From Candidatus Roizmanbacteria bacterium (lineage in GTDB: Bacteria > Patescibacteriota > Microgenomatia > GCA-001788215 > 2-01-FULL-40-14), in the NCBI GenBank assembly GCA_016203755.1, contig JACQMD010000088.1, positions 1-27,315 of the forward strand: a DNA stretch of 27,315 bases, written 5' to 3'. Shown one piece after another: positions 22,833 to 27,315 of the stretch (position 1 is the first letter of the stretch; the number at the start of each line of letters is the position of its first letter). The notes below the pieces were generated by a model, which saw only the letters and a program-made list of their open reading frames with translations, did no database searches and had not been told where the DNA came from. The translations under genes and the position numbers were made by a program.

Positions 22833-23269
22833 AAGCGGTTATCCAACGTGTGCATCAAGCATCGGTAACGATTGAGAAAAAAGAAATTGCATCAATTGGT
22901 ACCGGATTCCTCGTGTTATTGGGTATTGCAAAGGAAGATGTAGAGCAGGACGTTAAAGCGTCTGTCGAAAAGATCGTGAAACTTCGTATTATGCAGGATG
23001 AAAAAGATAAGATGAATTTGTCCATCAAAGATGTTGACGGGGAGGTGTTGGTTGTTTCCCAGTTTACATTACTTGCCGATACCACCGGTGGCAACCGTCC
23101 GTCGTTTATACACGCTGCCCCGCCTGATCAGGCAAAAAGACTGTATGAATTATTTGTTAAAGAATTGAAACGATTGGGAGTGAAGAAAGTTGTCACTGGC
23201 GAGTTCGGTGCGTATATGCAAGTTACACTCGTCAATGACGGCCCGGTGACGATAGTGATGGATGAGTGA
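22829..23269 (+). CDS. dtd: D-aminoacyl-tRNA deacylase
   Basis: A 146-residue enzyme that removes D-amino acids (and mischarged Gly) from tRNA. Clear marks are MKAVIQRVHQASV at the start, SQFTLLADT in the middle, the GNRPSF substrate segment, GEFGAYMQV, and the C-terminal NDGPVTI motif carrying the Gly-cis-Pro-type element. Its length is normal and nothing is missing. It overlaps the YdjM-like gene by four bases. It ends three bases from the convergent truncated toxin gene. A 17-base piece of its 3' end recurs at 23775-23791, beyond the toxin-antitoxin pair. Confidence 0.96.
   Translation: MKAVIQRVHQASVTIEKKEIASIGTGFLVLLGIAKEDVEQDVKASVEKIVKLRIMQDEKDKMNLSIKDVDGEVLVVSQFTLLADTTGGNRPSFIHAAPPDQAKRLYELFVKELKRLGVKKVVTGEFGAYMQVTLVNDGPVTIVMDE
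23237..23253 (+). repeat. Direct repeat, left copy (inside dtd 3' end)
   Basis: GACGGCCCGGTGACGAT is identical to 23775-23791. The two copies bracket the DUF433/DUF5615-like pair at a distance of 538 bases. Both are read in the same dtd frame (DGPVTI). Confidence 0.85.
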
Positions 23270-23272
23270 TTA

Positions 23273-23500
23273 TCATTTCTTCCCGGTCTCTTTCGTTATA
23301 GCTACCACTTTCCCATAGAGATCTCCTTGTTTACTTTTATTCAACAAAGAACATAGTTTTTTATCGATAGAATACCCGCCGTACTTAAAATCAAGCGTAA
23401 TATGTCTGATGTTGTGCCGGTTATTCGTCTGTGGAAGTTTGTTTCGAGGGTACAGTCCTTCATCAAGAAGCACATGAAAGCGCTGATGTTGTTTAATCAT
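23273..23500 (-). CDS. Truncated DUF5615/PIN-like toxin
   Basis: A 75-residue protein whose FHVLLDEGLYPR start resembles the (L)LDExL motif of DUF5615 PIN-like RNase toxins, with a later Asp in GGYSIDKKL. It follows a DUF433 antitoxin with a one-base TAATG overlap, the usual pairing. The family normally runs to about 110 residues and has a further acidic TxDxDF motif. Here the frame stops at AITKETGKK, just where that motif should lie and directly against the end of dtd. It therefore looks C-terminally truncated and probably inactive. The family call is moderate because the protein is short and diverged. Confidence 0.65.
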   Translation of the reverse strand: MIKQHQRFHVLLDEGLYPRNKLPQTNNRHNIRHITLDFKYGGYSIDKKLCSLLNKSKQGDLYGKVVAITKETGKK

Positions 23501-23727
23501 TACTCTGCTGTATAGAATCTGCCGTTTTCAGCATCTGCTGCAATGGTGGCGATGACGCCTTTTATTGTTTGAAGTGATAACTGAGGATAGTACTGTTTCA
23601 CCTGTTTAATGCTATACCCTTGAGACAGGAGATGTAATAGTTGTGACACCGGAATTCTTGTTCCTACAATTACAGGTGTACCGCCTAAAATGGTTGGTTT
23701 AGATTCAATATAAGTATACTTTTTCAT
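23500..23727 (-). CDS. DUF433 antitoxin
   Basis: A 75-residue protein with the DUF433 signature: YIESKPTILGGTPVIVGTRIPVSQLLHLLSQGYS, then a helix-turn-helix-like part around KQVKQYYPQLSLQTIKGVIATI. DUF433 proteins are DNA-binding antitoxins that usually precede DUF5615 toxins, as here. An extended -10 box (TGTTATACT, reverse 23745-23737) ends nine bases before the ATG, so the mRNA should be almost leaderless. With its toxin partner truncated it may survive as a decoy, an anti-addiction gene or a relic. Confidence 0.88.
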   Translation of the reverse strand: MKKYTYIESKPTILGGTPVIVGTRIPVSQLLHLLSQGYSIKQVKQYYPQLSLQTIKGVIATIAADAENGRFYTAE

Positions 23728-23736
23728 AGCAGATAC

Positions 23737-23745
23737 AGTATAACA
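23737..23745 (-). promoter_or_regulatory. Extended -10 promoter of the DUF433 gene, near-leaderless
   Basis: On the reverse strand TGTTATACT (TATACT at 23742-23737) ends nine bases before the ATG at 23727. Confidence 0.6.
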
Positions 23746-23756
23746 TTGAGGTGAGA

Positions 23757-23804
23757 CAAATCAAGCTTATTCACGACGGCCCGGTGACGATCATGTTATC
23801 TTAA
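23757..23804 (+). pseudogene. Stray 3' end of a second dtd gene
   Basis: Read in frame from 23757, the sequence encodes QIKLIHDGPVTIMLS and then TAA. This is a D-aminoacyl-tRNA deacylase C-terminus (NDGPVTI motif) that is similar to, but not the same as, the end of the intact dtd (QVTLVNDGPVTIVMDE). It shares 17 identical bases with the intact gene (right copy at 23775-23791) and diverges on both sides. No upstream dtd portion is present. It looks like the original or a foreign dtd end left on the far side of an insertion. Confidence 0.7.
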
Positions 23805-23809
23805 TTTCA

Positions 23810-23818
23810 TGATATACT
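23810..23818 (+). promoter_or_regulatory. Extended -10 promoter upstream of the DUF4258-like gene
   Basis: TGATATACT (TATACT at 23813-23818) would start transcription near 23825, giving a leader of about 35 bases before the ATG at 23860. No Shine-Dalgarno sequence is seen in the leader. Confidence 0.5.
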
Positions 23819-23859
23819 ACCTGTTAGTAGTAGAAGACATGCAAACTTTCATATAATGC

Positions 23860-24123
23860 ATGAACATTATTTACACTAAACATGCAAGTGATAAGCTAAA
23901 AACGAAAGAAGCGAAGAAATTTAAAATTACGAAGAAAAAGATTGAATCGGGAATTATCAATCCTGAAAGTGAGGAAGAACTTGAAGGAGAAATAAGCAGA
24001 TGTATTGGACACTTAAACACAAAACATTCACTGTGTATTATTCATCGAAAAGATAACGGAGACACAAAAGTCATAACATTTTTTCCTGCAGAGAAAGGAA
24101 GATATGAACGTAAAGTATTATAA
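23860..24123 (+). CDS. DUF4258-like (RelE-fold type) putative toxin
   Basis: An 87-residue basic protein. MNIIYTKHASDKL at the start, a Pro at the end of the first helical region (INPESEEE), and a C-terminal strand pair ending KVITFFPAEKGRYERK match the DUF4258 pattern, a small toxin-like family related to RelE/BrnT folds. It overlaps the following DUF2283 gene by 20 bases, a pairing typical of type II toxin-antitoxin modules. The catalytic residues of the family are not well defined, so activity cannot be judged. It lies directly after the dtd remnant. Confidence 0.75.
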   Translation: MNIIYTKHASDKLKTKEAKKFKITKKKIESGIINPESEEELEGEISRCIGHLNTKHSLCIIHRKDNGDTKVITFFPAEKGRYERKVL

Positions 24124-24319
24124 AGAAGACGATATACTTGTCATTACTTTAAGCAAAAAATCCTACGACCATGCTGAAATGGAGGGTAGCTTTGTGGTTC
24201 ACTTTACAAAAGATAAACATCCCGTGAGAATCGAAATACTTGATGCAAGCCAATTTTTAACAGAGGAAAGCAAAGCGCTGCCCTCTTTTATCAAGCAAAA
24301 ATATTTTCTTTCAGCATAA
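24104..24319 (+). CDS. DUF2283 family protein, putative antitoxin
   Basis: A 71-residue protein with the DUF2283 pattern: MNVKYYKEDDILVITLSKK (compare MxxxYDxxxDxLYI) and the RIEILDAS motif near residue 46. DUF2283 proteins often accompany DUF4258 genes. The start codon lies inside the upstream gene, so translation is probably coupled. A short C-terminal extension (residues 52-71) follows the core. Confidence 0.85.
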   Translation: MNVKYYKEDDILVITLSKKSYDHAEMEGSFVVHFTKDKHPVRIEILDASQFLTEESKALPSFIKQKYFLSA

Positions 24320-24329
24320 CAAAAGTATA

Positions 24330-24335
24330 TACAAT
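24330..24335 (+). promoter_or_regulatory. -10 box of the kinase operon, leaderless
   Basis: TACAAT lies six bases before the ATG at 24342, so the transcript should begin at or next to the start codon. No convincing -35 is seen. Confidence 0.5.
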
Positions 24336-24341
24336 ACTTCC

Positions 24342-24911
24342 ATGGATACCCCAAAGCTCAACTACCGCAATATTACCGTCTCAGGGAAAATTGCCACCGG
24401 TACTTCAACGCTTGCTAAAGGGCTCGCTCATACTCTTGGATGGAAGCGGGTTAATGCCGGTGATATTCAACGAGAATATGATCGTCAACACGGCATTCAT
24501 GAAAATAAACAGGGAGCTGAAGCACGACCTGACGAACATGAGCAGGAGATTGAGAAGATGACGAAACAAAAATTATCCAGTGAAGACAAACTCATCTACG
24601 AGGCTTGGCTTTCCGGATTTGTCGCCCGTGAGATATCGGGTGTTTTACGGGTTTTACTGATTTGTTCAAGAGATGCAATTCGTGTTGACCGTGTCATGAA
24701 TAGGGACGATGTCAGTCTGGATGAGGCAAAAATCTTTATTCAACAGCGTGAAGCAGAAAATATTTCAAAATGGAAAAAACTATACGGTGAATATGATTTT
24801 TGGAATTCGCAGTACTTCCACGTGGTGATTGATACGTACTCTTCCGGACCATTGGAAACCCTTGGAGTAGTATTAGATAAACTTGGATACCAGGGGCCAA
24901 TTACGCGGTGA
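24342..24911 (+). CDS. Cytidylate-kinase-like NMP kinase with altered Walker A
   Basis: A 189-residue P-loop protein related to (archaeal-type) cytidylate and adenylate kinases. The P-loop reads SGKIATGTST (14-23), with Thr where the Walker A Lys is expected. AGDIQREYDRQHG follows the usual [A/S]GD-I-R segment after strand 2. EAWLSGF resembles the CMP-binding E-x-W/R-L-x-G motif, and a lid region with NRDDVSLDEAKIFIQQRE comes near residue 120. It overlaps the next gene by four bases (GTGA). The next gene is a paralogue with a normal GKT. It may be a divergent nucleotide kinase or a regulatory partner of that paralogue. Confidence 0.75.
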   Translation: MDTPKLNYRNITVSGKIATGTSTLAKGLAHTLGWKRVNAGDIQREYDRQHGIHENKQGAEARPDEHEQEIEKMTKQKLSSEDKLIYEAWLSGFVAREISGVLRVLLICSRDAIRVDRVMNRDDVSLDEAKIFIQQREAENISKWKKLYGEYDFWNSQYFHVVIDTYSSGPLETLGVVLDKLGYQGPITR

Positions 24912-25462
24912 ACTATACAAAGATAACTATATCAGGCTTAATCTGTACGGGAAAAACCAGTTTATTCTGGGGATTGCAACGTAAACTCATCTGGCCGACA
25001 TTTTCTGCGAGTCAATTCTTTCGCGATTATGCACGCACGCATAATGCTCTGCTTGAAAAAGCCGAAGAACAATCACAAAAACTCACCAGAGAAGTTGATA
25101 ATCGTATGCAGAACATGCTCAAACAAAGAGGAAATTTGATTATTGAGGGGTGGATGGCGGGTATTATGGCAAATCAGCAAAATGATGTACTCCGAGTATT
25201 ACTTCAGTGTGATGATGAAGTAAGATATGCACGATTTGCCAACCGGGAAAAAGTTACTCTTGTCCAGGCAAAAGAACGGGTTCAAGAACGGGAAAAAAAT
25301 CTATTTGTAGTACTGCAGCAGATCTATCACCGCAACGATTTTGTAGATCAAAAAAACTATAATTTTATTATTGATTCGACGTACCTAACAATGCCGGAAC
25401 TTGTTGAGAAAACTCTCAATGCGCTCGGGTATCCGGCAGATGGTATTGAAAAGAAGCAATGA
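24908..25462 (+). CDS. NMP-kinase-like P-loop protein, paralogue of the preceding gene
   Basis: A 184-residue paralogue of the gene before it, in the same order of motifs. Walker A is GLICTGKTS (10-18, Lys present), then SASQFFRDYARTHN, IIEGWMAG (compare EAWLSG in the neighbour), a lid segment NREKVTLVQAKERVQERE, and NFIIDSTYLT near the end. It uses a GTG start at 24908 that overlaps the upstream TGA. The two probably arose by tandem duplication and then diverged. A (d)CMP or similar nucleotide kinase role fits the family; the substrate cannot be assigned. Confidence 0.75.
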   Translation: MNYTKITISGLICTGKTSLFWGLQRKLIWPTFSASQFFRDYARTHNALLEKAEEQSQKLTREVDNRMQNMLKQRGNLIIEGWMAGIMANQQNDVLRVLLQCDDEVRYARFANREKVTLVQAKERVQEREKNLFVVLQQIYHRNDFVDQKNYNFIIDSTYLTMPELVEKTLNALGYPADGIEKKQ

Positions 25463-25896
25463 AGAAGAAGCGGCAAATCGTTGGAGTTTTGGGACTTCTG
25501 GTCAACCACGAAAACAAATTCCTTATAACTCTTCGCAATGATCCTCAGAGCAAACGAAACCACTTGAAATGGGAAATTCCCGGAGGGAAAATAGAGCACG
25601 GTGAGGATCCGATCAATACACTTGCAAGAGAGTTGCAGGAAGAAATTGGTGTACGTGTTGAACCATTACAATTACTTCCTGGCATTGGTTCCATACTGTG
25701 GGAAGATGAAGGTAGTAGGGCACATATTCTTTTGCTTTGTTACCTTTGTCGTATTAAAGAAGGAACGATTCATCTGGACAGGAAAGAAGCAATTGATTTT
25801 CGCTGGATACGTTCAGAAGAATTGACGATGTTACCGTTTCTTCCGTTCACTGATACCTTTATTCACCTGGCCGAAGATTTTCTGTCAAAAAAGTAG
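25459..25896 (+). CDS. Nudix hydrolase
   Basis: A 145-residue protein with a perfect Nudix box, GKIEHGEDPINTLARELQEEIGV (residues 43-65), meeting G-x5-E-x7-RExxEExG. Nudix enzymes hydrolyse nucleoside diphosphates linked to another group, with Mg held by the Glu residues. The N-terminal KRQIVGVLGLLVNHENKFLITLRND strand pattern resembles MutT-type NTP pyrophosphatases. It overlaps the second kinase by four bases, so the three genes form one operon. Clean-up of damaged or excess nucleotides is a fair guess from the combination; the substrate is unknown. Confidence 0.9.
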   Translation: MKKKRQIVGVLGLLVNHENKFLITLRNDPQSKRNHLKWEIPGGKIEHGEDPINTLARELQEEIGVRVEPLQLLPGIGSILWEDEGSRAHILLLCYLCRIKEGTIHLDRKEAIDFRWIRSEELTMLPFLPFTDTFIHLAEDFLSKK

Positions 25897-25913
25897 CATC
25901 TGTGCGCAAAATA

Positions 25914-25922
25914 TGGTATAAA
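25914..25922 (+). promoter_or_regulatory. Extended -10 promoter of tRNA-Met
   Basis: TGGTATAAA (TATAAA at 25917-25922) lies about 21 bases before the tRNA, matching the distance seen for tRNA-Leu. Confidence 0.55.
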
Positions 25923-25943
25923 CAGAGCCACAAACATCCCTAT

Positions 25944-26016
25944 GCCAGCGTAGCTCAGTGGTAGCAGCGATCGTTTCATAAGCGATAGGTCGAAGGTTCG
26001 ATCCCTTCCGCTGGCA
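25944..26016 (+). tRNA. tRNA-Met/Ile (anticodon CAU)
   Basis: GCCAGCG (25944-25950) pairs with CGCTGGC (26009-26015), discriminator A. The anticodon stem ATCGT/GCGAT closes TTCATAA with anticodon CAT, and the T-arm is GAAGG-TTCGATC-CCTTC. The D-stem has one C-C mismatch. The paired first base (G1-C72) argues against the initiator. Elongator Met or a lysidine-modified Ile tRNA cannot be separated here. CCA is not encoded. Confidence 0.9.
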
Positions 26017-26040
26017 CTTACCGGCATTGCGGGTAGGTAA

Positions 26041-26077
26041 GCGAGAGATTGCAGGTTCGAATCCTGCCTCTCACGCA
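26041..26077 (+). other. tRNA-like acceptor/T-arm minihelix (tRNA remnant)
   Basis: GCGAGAG (26041-26047) can pair with CTCTCAC (26068-26074) with one C-A mismatch. A three-base linker ATT follows, and then a perfect T-arm GCAGG-TTCGAAT-CCTGC (26051-26067). The D-arm, anticodon arm and variable region are missing. It looks like a tRNA 3' half, 24 bases after tRNA-Met. In between, CTTACC (26017-26022) and GGTAAG (26036-26041) can form a small hairpin. It may be a decayed tRNA or an attachment-site copy, given the recombinase at 26483. Confidence 0.6.
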
Positions 26078-26084
26078 CAGTTTT

Positions 26085-26426
26085 TTACTCCCTGAAACGA
26101 AACTCTCGCAACCACAATTCCCAATTTTTTATGTTTGGCGTCGGTGTTGGAGAGAGAATAGGAGTAACGGGTGGTAAAATTGCAACAATTTCCCCTTTTT
26201 TTGCCATGTTGAGTTTATCGCGCGCTTGCTGTTCTACAAAAAAGGGGCTTTGTACTTCAGTATATTTTTGATTCAACTTTTCATGCTGCAGCTCCGTTTT
26301 TGCAAGCGCTTCTCTGGTTTCTTCGACAATGCTGCCACGCCTTCGAAGATCGGTAATTGAGCGTGACAAATTTATCGTTAATAGTAAACACATGATAAGT
26401 AGTATCCATTGTACGATTCGTTTCAT
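26085..26426 (-). CDS. FtsB/DivIC-type septum formation initiator
   Basis: A 113-residue bitopic protein. A short basic N-terminus (MKRIVQW) is followed by one membrane helix (to about residue 22), a coiled coil (about 25-65, ITDLRRRGSIVEETREALAKTELQHEKLNQKY) and the family motif PFFVEQQARDKLNMAKKGE, where AR and GE are conserved. A Pro/Thr-rich linker and a short tail end the protein. FtsB/DivIC bridges FtsL and FtsQ/DivIB at the division septum. I use the ATG at 26426; the ATG at 26450 adds eight residues before the basic start. A candidate -10 (TATAAT, reverse 26473-26468) overlaps that of the divergent recombinase. Confidence 0.88.
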   Translation of the reverse strand: MKRIVQWILLIMCLLLTINLSRSITDLRRRGSIVEETREALAKTELQHEKLNQKYTEVQSPFFVEQQARDKLNMAKKGEIVAILPPVTPILSPTPTPNIKNWELWLREFRFRE

Positions 26427-26443
26427 AGCGTTTAAACATTTGC

Positions 26444-26472
26444 TTGACAATCAACTAGACCAATGATATTAT
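26444..26472 (+). promoter_or_regulatory. Sigma-70-type promoter of the recombinase, near-leaderless
   Basis: TTGACA (26444-26449) and TATTAT (26467-26472) are separated by 17 bases. The ATG at 26483 is ten bases beyond the -10 box. The same bases on the other strand read TATAAT (26473-26468), a possible -10 for ftsB, so the two divergent genes may compete. Confidence 0.75.
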
Positions 26473-26482
26473 AGGTCTTCTT

Positions 26483-27315
26483 ATGTTTGAAGAAGTCAAG
26501 AATCGTTTTCTTGCTCACCTCCGTGGGCAACAAAAAGCTCCCGCCACCATTGTAGCATATGGAAAAGATATCGAGCAGCTTATTGCGACTCTTTCGACAA
26601 TGGGTAAAACATCCTTTTCCGACCTGTCCAAAGAAGATCTCGAATCGTTTTTGCTTGAATTAAAGAAAAAAAACTTCACCCCCAAAACAATATCCCGAAA
26701 AATTAACTCCATAAAAACCCTCTACCGGTTTCTTCAGTCAGAGCATATCGTGGAACACAATCCGGCGGCAGAACTTTCACATCCAAAGTACGAATTGAAA
26801 GAACCGCGAATCTTAAGCAAGCTCGAATATCGCGCGCTTCGCGATGTGTGTCGAAGTGATACCCGGATTTACGCAATCATTGAGTTGTTTTTACAAACTG
26901 GACTTCGCATAAGCGAGGTTGCTGATTTGCGATTGGAACAGGTGAAAGATGATTGTCTGGAGATCGGATCACGGAGAATTCCACTCAATCAATCTGCAAT
27001 GGAGGCGATCAAGGCATATCTTGCAATTCGTCCTAACAAAGGGAGCAATTCCCACGTGTTTATTACCAAGACCGGCAATCCCCTCCTCGTTCGTAATATC
27101 CGCACCGTTATTGACCGGGCGCTCAAAACTGCCGGCATTGAAAATGCAAAGGTAAATGACTTACGGGTGACATTTATCGCCCATCAGTTGGCAGCGGGAG
27201 CGCCCCTTGAATATATTTCAAAACTCGTCGGTCACAAACGCATCTCAACCACCGAGCGCTATTTAAACCTCGTCCAGGAAAAGCCCAAAAAAGGGGCGAA
27301 ACTGACGGAGTTGTA
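26483..27315 (+). CDS. Tyrosine recombinase, XerC/XerD-like (cut by window end)
   Basis: 277 residues are visible and the window ends two bases into what is probably the stop codon (TA). An N-terminal SAM-like core-binding domain (about 1-95) precedes the catalytic domain. Catalytic positions: Arg142 (TGLRISEVADL), Arg228 (NDLRVTF), His251 (LVGHKRISTTERYL) and Tyr260, the nucleophile. The His of the HxxR box is Asn225, and the usual LRHTF reads LRVTF. The size and layout fit the Xer recombinases that resolve chromosome dimers. A role as an integrase is possible because a tRNA and a tRNA-like fragment lie just upstream. The start follows from the promoter at 26444-26472. Confidence 0.92.
   Translation, partial: MFEEVKNRFLAHLRGQQKAPATIVAYGKDIEQLIATLSTMGKTSFSDLSKEDLESFLLELKKKNFTPKTISRKINSIKTLYRFLQSEHIVEHNPAAELSHPKYELKEPRILSKLEYRALRDVCRSDTRIYAIIELFLQTGLRISEVADLRLEQVKDDCLEIGSRRIPLNQSAMEAIKAYLAIRPNKGSNSHVFITKTGNPLLVRNIRTVIDRALKTAGIENAKVNDLRVTFIAHQLAAGAPLEYISKLVGHKRISTTERYLNLVQEKPKKGAKLTEL

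Noticed and set aside
23852..23857. Perfect TATAAT two bases before the DUF4258-like ATG as its promoter
   Set aside because: Transcription from it would start downstream of the ATG. The extended -10 at 23810-23818 is better placed.
26017..26041. CTTACC...GGTAAG hairpin after tRNA-Met as an intrinsic terminator
   Set aside because: The stem is only six pairs with a long loop, and no T-run follows.
25863..26078. Reverse ORF starting MRERQDSNLQ across tRNA-Met
   Set aside because: It is the familiar false translation of the complement of tRNA genes. The reverse frame 4795-5058 over tRNA-Leu is the same kind of artefact.

Overview
The window looks like a chromosome segment of a Candidate Phyla Radiation (Patescibacteria) bacterium, most likely of the Microgenomates group. 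This is inferred from content, not from a database search. The main pointers are an isopentenyl phosphate kinase in an isoprenoid operon beside undecaprenyl diphosphate synthase, a subtilase ending in a dockerin-like module, many small proteins, scarce Shine-Dalgarno sites, and a XerC/D-like recombinase with a diverged HxxR box. TGA is used as stop throughout, so the code is standard.

Layout. 70-1570: an ECF-type sigma factor followed by a one-helix membrane protein and a multi-helix Yip1-like membrane protein. 1551-1884: a possible small reverse gene and a divergent intergenic region with a perfect inverted repeat. 1885-4882: a tight, overlapping operon of a diverged Nudix protein, a mevalonate-kinase-like protein that has lost its catalytic motifs, isopentenyl phosphate kinase and UppS. 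These would feed the lipid carrier of the cell wall. 4936-5020: tRNA-Leu(UAA). 5091-6397: a secreted helical protein and a proline-rich single-pass membrane protein. 6473-10390: a very large ClpC/ClpB-type ATPase. 10412-11698: a flippase. 11666-15331 (reverse): a cell-surface S8 protease. 15415-16523: RNase HI and an M23 peptidase.

The reverse block 16531-22288 reads PBP1A, an unknown protein, GroES, GroEL, an unknown protein. 22329-23269 carries a YdjM-like membrane protein and D-aminoacyl-tRNA deacylase (dtd). 23273-24319 is an accessory islet of two toxin-antitoxin-like pairs. The first pair is bracketed by the true 3' end of dtd and a second, stray dtd 3' end. 24342-25896 is an operon of two related nucleotide kinases and a Nudix hydrolase. 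25944-27315 holds tRNA-Met(CAU), a tRNA-like minihelix, FtsB/DivIC and the tyrosine recombinase, which is cut by the window end.

The most striking item is the Clp ATPase. Its second AAA+ domain is interrupted, just after sensor 1 where ClpC proteins carry the ClpP-docking loop, by about 280 residues. These contain four divergent copies of a roughly 45-residue Trp-rich repeat that I do not recognise. Other notable signals are the catalytically degenerate mevalonate-kinase homologue, the duplicated dtd 3' end around a toxin-antitoxin cassette, and heptanucleotide-periodic repeats inside and between genes. There is also a terminator-like hairpin that buries the ribosome site of the M23 peptidase, and -10 boxes placed so close to start codons that at least nine transcripts should be leaderless or nearly so.
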